From contig JAJQJQ010000050.1 of NCBI GenBank assembly GCA_028622995.1, positions 992,001-1,056,000 on the forward strand: DNA of 64,000 bases, given 5' to 3'. The notes beneath the pieces are model-generated. The model was not told the origin of the DNA, made no database searches, and was given only the letters and a program-made list of their open reading frames with translations. Position 1 is the first letter of the stretch. Each line of letters opens with the position of its first letter. This DNA is from Panagrolaimus kolymaensis (lineage: Eukaryota > Nematoda > Chromadorea > Rhabditida > Panagrolaimidae). Below, piece by piece: positions 12,088 to 23,733 of this stretch. Position numbers and translations under genes: made by a program.

Positions 12088-13287
12088 TTAATCCCAAATA
12101 ACGCCGTTGTCATTTAAAAAAGCTTTTACTACCGGATTATTTAAATTCATGGCGATGGTGGTTTGGGGCCTATTTTCTCTATATATGTGGTTGGCGAGGC
12201 TGATAATACCCTGAAAAAAACTATTTACTGAAAATAAGTAAAAACAAAAAAAACTAACAGCGAGCTTGCCATTCAACATCAAAGGCCCCCCACTATCGCC
12301 GGGGGCGGCGCCCTCATATCTCTTATTGAATTGCATTTGATCAGGTTTTAAATTAGGATTTGCTACCATTTTCATGTCAGTATGAAGCATTCTATCTGGA
12401 TAAGTGTGCGGATCTTGACGACCAAATCCAGCTACTTCAACGTCATCACCTACAACGGGTTCAATTGTGGAAATTTGAGCCTTTTCATGATGGAATCCAT
12501 AATCGAATGAAGCTGGTTCAAGGCTAAAAAACCAAATATTTAATTTCTTAAAATAAGGTTTGTTTTTTGTACATAAAAAAAAATTAGCTTTTCAATTGTT
12601 TTCTAAAAATTAGACAGCTTTGGTTTTACAAATAAATAATAAAACAAAAAAAGATATGATTTTAAAGTAGGTCTTAGTCAAAAATGAATAATTATAATAA
12701 ATTTTGAATTACTAGAATAATTAATAGTTGGAAGCACAGAGATTTTTTAGTTTGACTTAATTTTTACATATGCAAATCATTAAAGACATACAAATAAAAT
12801 TTATGATAATTTTAGGGGCTTTCTTTAAAAACTAAAATGTCTTATAAATTTTTTTTGACTGTTGTGAAAAAGCGTCTAAATGAAATATAAAAACGTTTCA
12901 TTATTTTAAATGAAAAAAAGAAGAAAAAGGTAAGAACTTACAATATTATAGCTAAATCCTTTCCATCCTTTTCATTGAAATAACCGCCCATGAAGACAAT
13001 AGGGTTTTCTTGTCGCATATATCTGGCAAGACCAAGGCTGTAATCATAAGAACCTGTCATAATATTTAAAACTTCATGGTCCACGCCTCTTCTTGAATAT
13101 AAGCTATATAATATTAATAAAGTAAAGTAAAAGCTTACCGCTTGAGGCAATGGGCTGCTATCAGAAGCACGTCATTTTCAACCAATACAGCAGAACAACG
13201 AGCACTTGGATTTTCCGGCGTTCTTATTTCTAGGTTGGCGACAAATAAAAAGCCATTTTCCACCTCATCACCTTCCCATATTTTAAT
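12088..13287 (-). CDS. Trypsin-like (S1) serine protease; 5' exon unresolved
   Basis: Four exons (13287-13139, 13103-12942, 12523-12259, 12210-12088) encode 232 residues, one S1 catalytic domain. The full triad is visible: His in LIAAHC, Asp in DGKDLAII, Ser in APGDSGGP. Activation cleavage probably gives an Ile-Trp-Glu-Gly N-terminus (KIWEGDEV). The intron at 12524-12941 is unusually long (418 nt). The signal-peptide exon is uncertain: an open frame with ATG at 13675 (MKSILKTFSLIFFSS) ends in a GTAAAA donor at about 13524, but its phase does not join the first solid exon, so a small exon is probably missing from my model. The 13300-13480 interval also shows an IINGSVTGDREF reading that I could not place. 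A serpin gene lies next to it on the same strand. Confidence 0.85.
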
Positions 13288-13474
13288 CTGAAAATCTTAA
13301 TATTACAAGAAAGCACTAAGCTTTTGAGACAGTGAAAAAAACTTTCGGGCTAGGAAAACCAGCTGTTAGGAATTCCCGATCGCCTGTTACACTCCCATTA
13401 ATTATATATTTTTTTTGATCTCAATTTTTTACTTATTCCAAAAAAACTATTCCGTAAATGAGAGTGGTTAGTTC

Positions 13475-13675
13475 TCACCAAGCATGGAAAAAAAAATTAA
13501 AAAATTTTTTAATGAGAAAACTTTTACCGGTGGCCCTATAAAGAGGACGATAGTGAGAAAATGACTTAGAACGGAAAATATATCCATTTTTGCAAAATAC
13601 TGATTTTTGATAAAACTTTTTAACAAAGTGGCTTGAGAAAAAAATTAATGAAAAAGTTTTTAGAATTGACTTCAT
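13475..13675 (-). other. Candidate signal-peptide exon of the protease
   Basis: The frame starting at ATG 13675 begins with a lysine and a hydrophobic run (MKSILKTFSLIFFSS), as in a secretory leader, and sits just upstream of the protease exons. Its donor sites (phase 1 at about 13524 or phase 2 near 13495) do not join in frame to the exon at 13287, so the link is only positional. Confidence 0.3.
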
Positions 13676-14239
13676 TTTATATCGAAAAATTTATTTTTAT
13701 TCTTGTTCAAAAATTTAAAACCGTTATATCAAAGTTGAATCACTTGCTGTAAAATAGCGATAAAATAAGAGCTGAAAAGAATTACGGCTTCAGGCCGCTC
13801 CAAATTATTTTATGTCTGAAAGAAAAAAGAAAGAAAAAATTTATTACCAAAACAGCAACACATGATTATCAACAACATTTTTTTGTGTTTCTACTTCCGC
13901 AACATTTTTCATTTGGCCAGAACGTTATCGATGATTTATCATTTATTCTTTCCTTTAGAAAACACCCTTTTCATTTTTTTCAATTTTCCTTTCTTTTATT
14001 TTTGACTGTTATATTTTGTAGTGTCATATAAATTTAATGTCACTCAATTTTGTATCCAAAGATTGGAAAAGAAGAATAAGAACAAAATTTCCCAATTAAA
14101 AATAAAACTTTTCTTTTTTATCTGATCTTTTATAATTTATTCTTTAGTTACTTTCAAGTTTGTAAAAATTTATGGAAAAGTGCGAAAATAAATTCAAAAG
14201 GAATAGTTTTAAAAAACAAAACACAAAAAAGTGAAAATT
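13676..14239. other. Intergenic
   Basis: AT-rich spacer between protease and serpin genes. Nothing recognised. Confidence 0.5.
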
Positions 14240-15602
14240 TTAGCAATATGTGCCCATAATAAGAATACTTTTTAATTCATCCACATTATTTTCAACAAGA
14301 GTAACAAAGTAAAGGAAAGGATAAAAAGCATTGAATGATGGTTTCTTAATTGGTTGATGACAGATTAGAGCAACAGGTTCAGAATAAGTTTCTACTGTTG
14401 GTGTCATTCCATATTGGTTTATCTGTAAAATATTTAATTTTATTTAATTATAAAATTAATATTCTTTCTTACATGAATTTTTGTTGACTGAATAATTTTG
14501 ACTCCATGGAGTGTGGGACCAGAAATATTGCGAATTCCATGACCATTAAAGATTTGAGTTATTCCAAGTTTTTCTAAACTCTCATTTAACAACATTTTAT
14601 TTTCAAATTGAAAAACTGGGATTTGAACTATAATTTCTTCAGAACGTCTGAAAATAAACTTTTTTGCTCTTTTTTGTTACAAATTTTAAACAAACAAATA
14701 ACACACTTTTTTGCTATACATTCTTTCAAAAGATCACCATTAAATTTATCCATCAATTCAGATAACCCATATCTCTTCTTGGGCAAAACTACATGTAACC
14801 ACATTTTTCGATTCTTGTATGGAATTCCAAGGCAACTCCATGTTTCACCTTCAGTAAAATTCCATTCCTCTTCTTTAATGGTTCGATACATCATTTGAAT
14901 TCGTCGCTTTAATTTTGGATTTGAAAAAAACCCGTGATGAACGATTTCTTCAAATGGAGTTTCCCATTCTCCAAAAAAGAATAATGCAATTACGATGAAA
15001 AGATTCTCATCACTCTTAACATCAGTTTCAGTTACAATATTGTTAATTTGCTTATCTGTATCTTGGGATACCATTTCATTAATTTCCTGTAAAAAAAACT
15101 AAGTAAGTAAACTAAATTTTAAATTAAAAGTTTATCCACTCACTTCAGCGGAGTTTTTGCTATCTTTGAAATCCAGCTGCTGATATTGAGTTTCAAATTT
15201 CTTCATTTCTTCAAGAAAAGATGGAAGTAATGATTCTTTATTCGATAAAAACATGCAATTTGAAAATAATAATTTGAAAACATCGCTTCCATCATTAAAT
15301 TTATTGTTTACATTTTTACAATATTTAATTATATTCGAATAATGCTCAAGAATGTCATTTTTAGAATTTTCTATAATGAGAGGCAGATAATAATAAAAAA
15401 ATATATAAAATTAGTGAAACATACCTTCACCAAGAACATGAGCAAGCTCTTTAGCAGTTATATCATCCGATCCAGCAAAAATTGCTGCTAAAACATTCAA
15501 AATTGATATCGGTGAATAAACAACAGATTTATCAGTTTCATTTTTTGAAGTTAATATTTTAAGAATATTTACTGAGAAATCCATTTCCGATTTGGTACAC
15601 AT
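14240..15602 (-). CDS. Serpin without signal peptide
   Basis: Five exons (15602-15425, 15370-15144, 15086-14707, 14647-14473, 14422-14240) close to 380 residues, the normal serpin length. Landmarks: SVVYSPISILNVLAAIFAG (helix B and breach), INEMVSQDTDKQINNIV, FGEWETPFEE, VVLPKKRYGLSEL, LGITQIFNG, and C-terminal YPFLYFVT. There is no secretory leader, as in intracellular clade-B-like and C. elegans serpins. The reactive-centre hinge reads NQYGMTPTVETYSEP: the P15 glycine is kept, but P12-P9 are Pro-Thr-Val-Glu rather than small residues, which normally predicts poor loop insertion and weak or no protease inhibition. The loop is about three residues longer than in ovalbumin-type serpins. Neighbour of a trypsin-like protease gene. 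Confidence 0.93.
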
Positions 15603-15998
15603 GTTGTTGTTAGAAAATAAAGATAAACACTAATTATTTAAAAGTTGAATTGAATGATTCATATTTTTTTTTTGCAATAAAAGCAAGCGTTACGAAATAG
15701 AAATACAATTTTTATAGTGTTGTTCTTTGGAATGAGTCAAAAAAACTCCTAAACTTTTAGTAGCATTTTATTTTTATTTTTAAAAATCTTTTTTATCTGC
15801 CATTTTTCTGAATATGGGGTGATAGTTAATTTAATAAAAAAGCTGAAGTGACAAAAATCTAAAATAATCAAAATTTTATTAGCTTTCAATAAATTATTAA
15901 ATTTTTTTTACAAATATGCAAATAAATATGTACAAATTTTTTGACAGGAAAATTTATCACTGGATAATTTTTTTTATTTGATTAGTTTTAAGGATTTT
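15603..15998. other. Intergenic
   Basis: AT-rich spacer holding the serpin promoter and the 3' flank of the coiled-coil gene. Nothing recognised. Confidence 0.5.
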
Positions 15999-18900
15999 TC
16001 ACTGGAAAACTTCATGATCATAATTATTTTCTTGTATGGCTTTATGAACTCTACGTTGTTCATGTTCAAGTTCGCGATGGGTCTGATCCAACGAACGCAT
16101 GGTTTCATTTGCTCGATCAAATCTTGGAGGTTTTATATCAGCGCTATCAATGCTGAGGCGGCTGTTTCTGAAAAAATTGTAATTTAAAAAAAATTTTTAT
16201 CGCCTGCTTTTTTAAATAGATACAAACCTGGACATTGCATTAGCTGCAGGTCGAATAGGCCTCGATCCAGGTCTTGGAGAATCATTTCGCCTTGAAGGAA
16301 GTTGACTTGAACTTCGTCTTTGCGAGAGTGCGGATGATTTTCTTGGTTGATCCACCGATGGAGTTCTATTTCTCAAGGTTGTGGATTCCACCGATGGAGC
16401 TCGAGGCCTTTGATTGATTTGCCTTGATGGAGGCTGCTCATTTGGAGGTGAAGAAGGATTATTTTTATTTCGAAGGGTAGGAATTGCAGGGCTTTGCTGT
16501 CGTGGGGCAGCAGCTTCATTTTTTAAATGATCTTTCTTTTCCCACCATTCTAATTTTCGGGGAGGTCCACTCATGTCGTCGGAACCTGGTTTTTGGATAT
16601 CTAAAATTTTGATACATTAAAAAAATTCCTACAAAAACACAAAAATATTATACTTCGCGGTGGGGTATTTTGCCTTCTTCGTGGATTTGGTTCTCTCGAA
16701 AATGAATCACGTGAATCGCGCCTCGAATTATTATAATTATTAGAATTAGAAGTTTTATTATTGGAATTTGAATAATACGCCGTTGCTTCAGCCATTCTCG
16801 CAGCTTTTCTTTCCGCAGCTAAAGCCTTTTCTTTAGTTGCACGTTTTTCTTCATCCATTTCAGCTTGTTGACGAGCTTGAAAAATTTCACTTCTAAAAAA
16901 GTATATAAAGAAAATAAATAAATTAAAAATATCAATAAAAATAATTGCTTGCTCAATTTTTAAAAAAATGAAAGGGAAAAAAGCAAGAAAGACTAAAAAG
17001 TAAGTAAAACTAAATTTTTAAGATTTCTCTACCCTACCTTAAACGTTCACGGTCTTCTATTTCTCTTTCTCTCATTTTTTCATATTCTTTTCGCTGTTTA
17101 TTTTCTTCTATTTGCCTTAATAATTCTAATTTATGTTGCTCTTTATCATTTTTAGGAAAATCCATTCGATGAAAGGTATTAGCTGCAGCCATTGGGGCAG
17201 GTGTGGGATAATATGAGTTTCGTGTTGGTGCTCCTGTTGTGGCATTTAATGACGGAGAAGATAAAGAAGGATTATTATAAAATGAACCATAAGTATTTGA
17301 ATTTGATGACATATTTACTGAGGGTAAATGCACAGGAAGGGGTGGAGCTGAAGATAAACTCGAATATGGATCATTGTTGTCCTATAAAAGATAAGAATAA
17401 AATAAATAATTGTCTTTTGCAACAACAAAAAAGTAAACAAAGTTATTTGAAGTTTTTGAAAAGCATAATTTTGGTTTAAAAAATTCATATTTCCGTCGCT
17501 TAGGTTTAAAACTAATAAACGTCAGAATAATTTTTTGATATATTTTTTTAAATTTTAGATAAAATCAGGAACAAATTGTCAAACCAGATTTCTAAAGGTT
17601 TGAAAAAATGATGTCGAAAAAATGTTTAAAAATAGCTCAAAAAAGGTATTAAATTAGTTTAATTCTCTTTATGAAAAAAATTAGAAAAGCCATGTGTTTT
17701 GGGCTTTGTAGTTATCAGCTTTTGACTTAATTAATTAAATATATAAAAACTTACGAAATGATATAGACTTGCAGGTGGTGGCGGAGCTGGATGTAATCTA
17801 TTAAGTTGACTATCGAATAATTTGCCACTCAAAGTAAATGGATCATTTAACTAAAAATGCATTATTAAAAATTTTTATGGTTCTAAAGCAAATTTAAAAC
17901 TTTACTGAATAAATCGATGAAGGCACTTGAGAAATTCGTTGTCCCGCATTCCAATTTAATGTACCACGTTTACCACTTTTAGGTTGGGGATTTCCTCTAG
18001 CCCATGGTAATTCATCATCAATCATTATATTTTTTTCATTCTTAAAAAAAGTTGTGAAAATTACCAAATAAAAAAATTGAAACAGACAGCACACGTTTCT
18101 TTTTTTAAAAGTCGAAAGAAAAAAGTGAACAAAAAAAATTATGAATAAACTATCAAATTTTTTTTTCTTCAGCTTTGTTTAGTCGTCTGTTGTTGCTAGG
18201 ATAAATTTTAACAAAAAAAAAACACACAAAAGAATAACTACGACTACTTTTGAGTGGGAAAATGCATGACTAAAAAAGTGCAGTCAGCAAAGCTTTTGAA
18301 TCGCTAAAATTCTTTGAAAAATAATTTATAATATTTCATCTGATTGGAAAAAGCACCAATAATTCAAATCGATTCAGTACTTTTAATAATACATAAAAAA
18401 ATATTACTCAATTTAATTTTCGAAAAAAAACGTCATTAACATTAAATAATACCTTTTTAAATTTTTCTTAAGTTTTTAAATTATTTTTTAAAAAATGGGG
18501 TTATAAGAAAAAAAATTTGTATCAAAATTTCTCGAAATGTTGAAATCTTTGAATCTTAATGCATTGATTCAAAAATAAATGTTTCAAATTATTTCTTAAT
18601 TCAATTTTCAAAACTCGAAATTTTACAATTTTAAAAGTCACAAAGTTAGATATTTTACTTACAGATGAATTTGATGTTTGTCGATTAAATGATGAAAGAT
18701 GGCTGGAATGGTGATTCGGGTTAATACCAACTTGATTTTTCTGAATTGCTGGATCAAATTCGCTAAAAGCTTTTAAACTATCTGATCGCTGTAAACTTTG
18801 ACTGTTGTTGGAGGATAATTCACTGTTATTGGAATATGATTGAGACATATTCGATGAAAGGGCATAATATGGTTGCGTAGCTAAATGTAAAGCAGCTAAA

Positions 18901-19508
18901 GCTCCAACATTTGGATTTTGTTTTTGTTGTTTTTGAACTGAAGCATATATATGATTTTGATTGGAATGCATTGGATCTGCTGGAGGACTGGGTGAAAAAT
19001 CTTTTCTGGATCGAATATTATTATTGTTGCCGTTGTTTCCATTATTATTTATAATTCCAAGTGAAGCAAATTCTTTATTTATCAATTGATTAAGTTGCGG
19101 ATCAATAGGTTGATAAAATTGTTGGCCATCAATTATTACGGAGCGAATTCCAAATAATTGTGTCGAACCTGAAATTTATCAAAAATGTTAAAAACTTCAA
19201 AAGCCGGGTGATTAAAGAAAATTTTTTAAAGAAAATCAAAAATAACTCTCACCTGGAATGATTTGAGGCATTGAAGGTCCATTCGAAGAAATTGAAGAAG
19301 CCATCGATAATGAAGCATCAAAGGGTTGTTGGAGAAATGCTTCATAAACTCTTTCCTGCTGTGGTGGAATTTGTTGACGAAGGGCGGATTTTAATTGCGA
19401 TGGTGGAACTTGGTGCGGTTGATGTTGAAATAATTCAGGTGGAGGCTTTCGAGTTCCTGGTAAACCCGCTGATTGCGTTGATGGATTAAATGCATACGTT
19501 CGAACCAT
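15999..19508 (-). CDS. Coiled-coil, low-complexity protein resembling CCDC66/CSPP1
   Basis: Eight exons (19508-19253, 19168-18663, 18040-17906, 17850-17755, 17381-17038, 16892-16654, 16600-16228, 16167-15999) close to 705 residues. The N-terminal 350 residues are Gln/Ser/Asn/Pro-rich and probably disordered. Then comes a highly charged helix (QHKLELLRQIEENKQRKEYE, continuing through RKAARMAEA). After it lie Arg/Ser-rich segments with SPAIPTLRNK and RTPSVDQ-type repeats, and a short C-terminal helix (HRELEHEQRRVHKA). The 'RQIEENKQRKE' helix and S-P-x-x-P-x-x-R/K motif recall the ciliary/centrosomal proteins CCDC66 and CSPP1; this is an unverified resemblance. Short motifs such as ELPWARGNPQ and DPFTLSGKLFDS may be binding sites. 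Exon structure is well supported, function is not. Confidence 0.75.
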
Positions 19509-21010
19509 AATTTTGTTATAGTCGTCTGCTACTCTTGAATAATAAATTTAAAAATAATTAAACACACGACATTTATTTTATTACTCAGCGACGACAATGG
19601 CAACAATAAAAAAAAGTTAATTCTTTTATGTTATATTTTTTTTAACCGACAATTCAATCCATTTTTTTCTTTTCTTTTTTTTCTTCAGTTTTTTAATTAT
19701 TCTTTGAAGCCTTATAAATAAAAAAATAAAATAAAGATAAGGATTAAAAAAATATTTCACTTTATTTCTTTCTTATAAAATCTGAAGAATAATAAATAAA
19801 TTTAAAATAAAAAATAAATAAATAAAAAATTAGTTTAGCACACGAATATTTAATTAAATCATTCAAAGTTATAAAGTTCTAATTATTTTTTCTCATATTT
19901 TTAGCATTTTTTTCTGCCTTATTTTCTTGCATAAAAATAAATATATGATGTAAAGGTATGCTTTTGCTTTTACCTTTTTATGCCTAAATTTATTTTTAAC
20001 GTTTTATGGGAAAATAAATAAAAAATTTTGTGGTGCGTAGGCATGTTCTATGTCTATGTTCAGTTTCATGTTGGCATTTAGGCTCTTTTTTTACTCACCA
20101 ATCAAAAAATAAAATGAATTGAGCCTTTCTTTTAGAGGGAACGAGAAAAAAAAGGTTTCCATAACAACTTAGGCATGAAGGCTGCGCGACAAAAAGTAAA
20201 AAAAACTCACTAAAAAATTGTTCAGTGGTTTTTGAAAACTAAACAAAAAAAGTATGGCTTTTGTTTTGAAATAAATACTAAAAAGCCAAATTTTTTTCTT
20301 GAATGGTCAGTGAAGCTTTTTTTTCTTCATGGTTGCGATGAGTGACCACCAATAAAGATAATGGCTACTGGCGGCGACTATGGTCACTCACTCGCTTTGC
20401 ATGTTTTATTGTTCTCCCTTTTTTAGTTTTTTTCCAACTTTGAATTATTACTTTTTCGTATACGTTTTTGTTGGAAAAAAGCCATCCATAAAAAATTTAT
20501 ACAATTAAATCTTTAAATATATATGTATGTTATTGTTATTAATACTAAAAAAGGGAATAAAGAAAAAATGTGATAAAAATTAAAGAGCAAAATAAATTAT
20601 GAATTGTAAGAAGCATATATGGTTTCAGATTGAAAAATAGTAAATAATTTTATGCCATGTATCCCTTTTTTGGCCAGTAAAATAATTCTGACTCATCCAA
20701 TAACAACAACAGGTGGACAAAAAATGACCTCTAAATCTTTATTTTCTTTTTCTTCCTCGTCAGCTGTTACTTTCTTTTTTAAGCATTGGAGTGGGCTTTT
20801 GTCCATAAAATGAAATCGATTTGATTTTTTTTGGTCAAAGGCTGCGGACGAACAACAACAACGACTGTTTTATACAAATGCCTTTATAGTAATTTATGGC
20901 AGTTTTCATTCCATTTTTTTACTAACTTTGGTTTACTACTAAATTTTTTGTTGTTATTGTTTATTGTTGAATTATAAATACTTTAAATATATCTTTTGAA
21001 TTCACTCATT
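19509..21010. other. Intergenic with one copy of a duplicated block
   Basis: Promoter region of the coiled-coil gene, then AT-rich sequence. The only structure recognised is the direct-repeat copy at 20181-20472, listed separately. Confidence 0.55.
20181..20472 (+). repeat. Direct repeat copy 1 (pairs with 23187-23499)
   Basis: Shares long identical stretches in the same order and orientation with 23187-23499: the block from 'gtatggcttttgttttgaaa' to the 'aaaagccaa' tract, the block 'catggttgcgatgagtgacc', 'aataaagataatggctact', and the end block 'actttttcgtatacgttttt'. Internal indels separate these. Non-coding. Confidence 0.85.
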
Positions 21011-23141
21011 ATGGTTGGTAAACGTTCATCCAAAAAGAAGCTCAACTCCAAGTATGCTAAAGCTATTTATGATTGTAACAATAAATTAAAGAAAGCTGCA
21101 AATGATTCAGAAATAGCAAAAATATATATTGATTTTTCTCAAAATTATTTAATGCCTGGAAAATTTTGGAGAGAAAGATTCTTAATTGACGAAGATTATC
21201 ATATGACCGGAGATGTTAATTCTTACAAAGAAGGAAGATATCAATTTTTTTATTGAGCAATCGTACATGGTGAAAAAGCAAGTTTTTCTTTTTTTCATAA
21301 ATTGTTTTATAAAAAATAAAAAGAAAAAAACACATTTATGGATAAATCGGAAGCATTTAAAACAAAAACATTTTTTTTTATATTAAATAATGAAGTTGAA
21401 AAATAATTATAAAAATTGTTTTTTTAGGATTTGTGTTCAAAACTTTTGTATACAATACATTCAAATTGTGATAACCAGCATTATAACGGAATTTTTGGAA
21501 TTTTGAAACCTTGTAAAATTCATTCCTATTGCATTGGAAATTTGATGTATCCCCATCGTGATTTGAGGCAACTCTTAATGAAATATGAATTTGATTCACG
21601 TTAGTTTTTTCTCTGTGATTAACACTAGTTTTAATTTCGATCGTTAACTCTTAGAATTTTTTGTTTCTTTTTATTGGGTTTATTTATTGGCTTTGAAATT
21701 GGAAACAAAATGATACTGCTATCAAATTAACTTCTTTATTATTATTTTTTCTTTTCAGCTAGCCCCCTTCCTCAAACATTAATAAATAGCGTTGAAAAAT
21801 TAGAAAAGCTTTTTTGGAAAATTAATGAAGCTCACGAAAATTATGAAGAATGGCTGGAATGTTTGATGGAAGCGAATGATCCCGAATTTTTGAAACAAAA
21901 TGTTGAACATCGTCTTTTACGTAAACTGAGCGACTAAAAGTTATGGAAACTTTATATTAATTATTTAAAAAAAGTTAATCCCCCAGAAATGTTGCAATTA
22001 TATTCAAAGTATTGCCGATTCTTTTTGGATGATAACGAAATGAAAGAAGAATATAAAAAAGAAGCCGAAAAATATGGTAATGGCATTGTAAATGTGCCAT
22101 GGAAAAATCCATTTGAATTTGAAAGAAGTGTTCTTCCCGCTGCTAAAAAAGAAACATGGATTCCATATAATAAATATGAATGGTTAATGCCAACAAATTA
22201 TTCAAACAACATCTTTTTTGAACAATCTAAAAATTTTTGTTGCCTTTTTTATCAGCGATGGTCATTACCCTCATTCAACCATTCGATATATTATAGATTA
22301 TTCAAGACCATTAACTTATGCAAAACTTCAAACAACTTGCAAATATTTTTATTCAAAGAAACCAAAACTATATTGCTTTAAACTTTATTTATATGATTTT
22401 ATAAAAGAAAAGAGAATTGATTTTGATGAACATTCAGTGTCATTTAATCCTAATTGTCATTCTATTTTATTAAAACCTTTTAACGCTAAAAAAATTGTGA
22501 TAACAATGTCATTTTTATTCATTAATAATGAGTCGAATAACTTGACTTTATCTTTCTTTATCAAAACGTATATTTATGAATGCGATGCAAAATACATAAA
22601 AATCTCTCGTCAAATTTTAACTCAAAATGAGCTGAAATTTTTATGTGGTCGTGGAAATGTTGAAGATTTTGAATTTTATGAATATAGCATTTTAAAAAGT
22701 GATGGAACACTTGTCTTATTAGAGGATATTTTATTTTTACTCCCAAATATTCGAATATTTTGGTAGGTTTAAAATACTTTTACGATTAATAAAATAAAGT
22801 CGTTTAGTGTCTCTTTTCCTTATGAATATTCTTATCTACCAATATCAAATAAATTATCCCAATTAAAATTAAATCACAAATTGTTAGAATTTAAAATGTA
22901 TCATGTCAGCGATCTTGACGAATATGATTTTTGTCAATTTGTAAAGGTATATAAAAAATATAAACAAAATAATAATTTGAAGTTTTAATTTTAGAAGAAC
23001 GCCGCACCTTTTTCTGAATTTAATATTATTCTTAGAAGTGACGAGCGAAAGGGGCAAAAGATGGAACAAACTGTGCAGTTTATGTTAAATAAGTGGACAC
23101 CTATTTGGAATAAGCCTTATATTCAATTAAGCATAAATTGA
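21011..23141 (+). pseudogene. HAT-like/F-box-like fusion gene with one in-frame stop
   Basis: Six exons join in consistent phase (21011-21214, 21428-21599, 21759-22182, 22256-22762, 22808-22946, 22995-23141), giving a frame of 531 codons interrupted by a single TAA near 21937, probably CAA to TAA. The N-terminal half has helical segments such as LWKLYINYLKK and MLQLYSKYCRFF that recall half-a-TPR (HAT) repeats. The C-terminal half starts with an F-box-like helix pair (IRYIIDYSRPLTYAKLQTTC followed by KYFY) and ends in a repeat-like region (SDGTLVLLEDILFLLPNIRI) shared with 34.7 kb and 41.6 kb. The F-box-like half has no ATG of its own, which supports the fusion model; two donors are the weak form GTTAAT. 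Direct repeats flank the gene. Function unknown; an adaptor of an SCF ubiquitin ligase is possible. Confidence 0.6.
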
Positions 23142-23186
23142 AATTTTAATATATTTATAATATATTTATTTTAATGAATGTTTAGA

Positions 23187-23499
23187 GATGCGCGACGCAA
23201 TTTTAAAAAACCACTATAAAATGTTCAGCGGATTTTTGAAAACAAAAAAAAGTATGGCTTTTGTTTTGAAATAAATACTAAAAAGCCAACTTTTTATTTT
23301 CATTCGGCAATGGTCAGCTAAATTTAGGCTAAAAAACCTTTTTCGTCATGGTTGCGATGAGTGACCACCAACAACCAATAAAGATAATGGCTACTTGCGA
23401 CTATGGTCATTCACTCGCTTGCATGTTTCATTGTTCTCTATTTTTTGGCTTTATTTTTTCCAACTTTAAATTTATTACTTTTTCGTATACGTTTTTGTT
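23187..23499 (+). repeat. Direct repeat copy 2 (pairs with 20181-20472)
   Basis: Diverged second copy in direct orientation, starting 46 bp after the stop codon of the fusion gene. It carries a small duplication ('accaacaaccaa') and indels relative to copy 1. Together the two copies bracket exactly one gene. Confidence 0.85.
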
Positions 23500-23733
23500 C
23501 ACAAAAAAATGACACCCACGAGAAAAAAAAATTATATATACAAATAAGCCTTCAATTAAAATTATTATTAAAATTAACTAAAATTATTAAAAAATATTGA
23601 AGAACAAAAAAATAAATTATGGAATGTTTGAGGCGGTATATCATCGTTTACACTGTTTTTATGAAAAAGAAAGAAAGATTCATGGTAAAAAAATTTTAAA
23701 TCAAAAAAGAGACCAATTAATTATTATTATTAT

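Noticed and set aside
13300..13480. IINGSVTGDREF reading as the protease activation site
   Set aside because: The frame runs into a stop on both sides without good splice sites, and the downstream KIWEGDEV already sits at the normal distance from the catalytic histidine.
21918..21942. GTAAAC...CTAAAAG interval that could be spliced out as a tiny intron to remove the stop codon in the fusion gene
   Set aside because: It is only about 20 nt, too short for a spliceosomal intron, and its removal breaks the reading frame.
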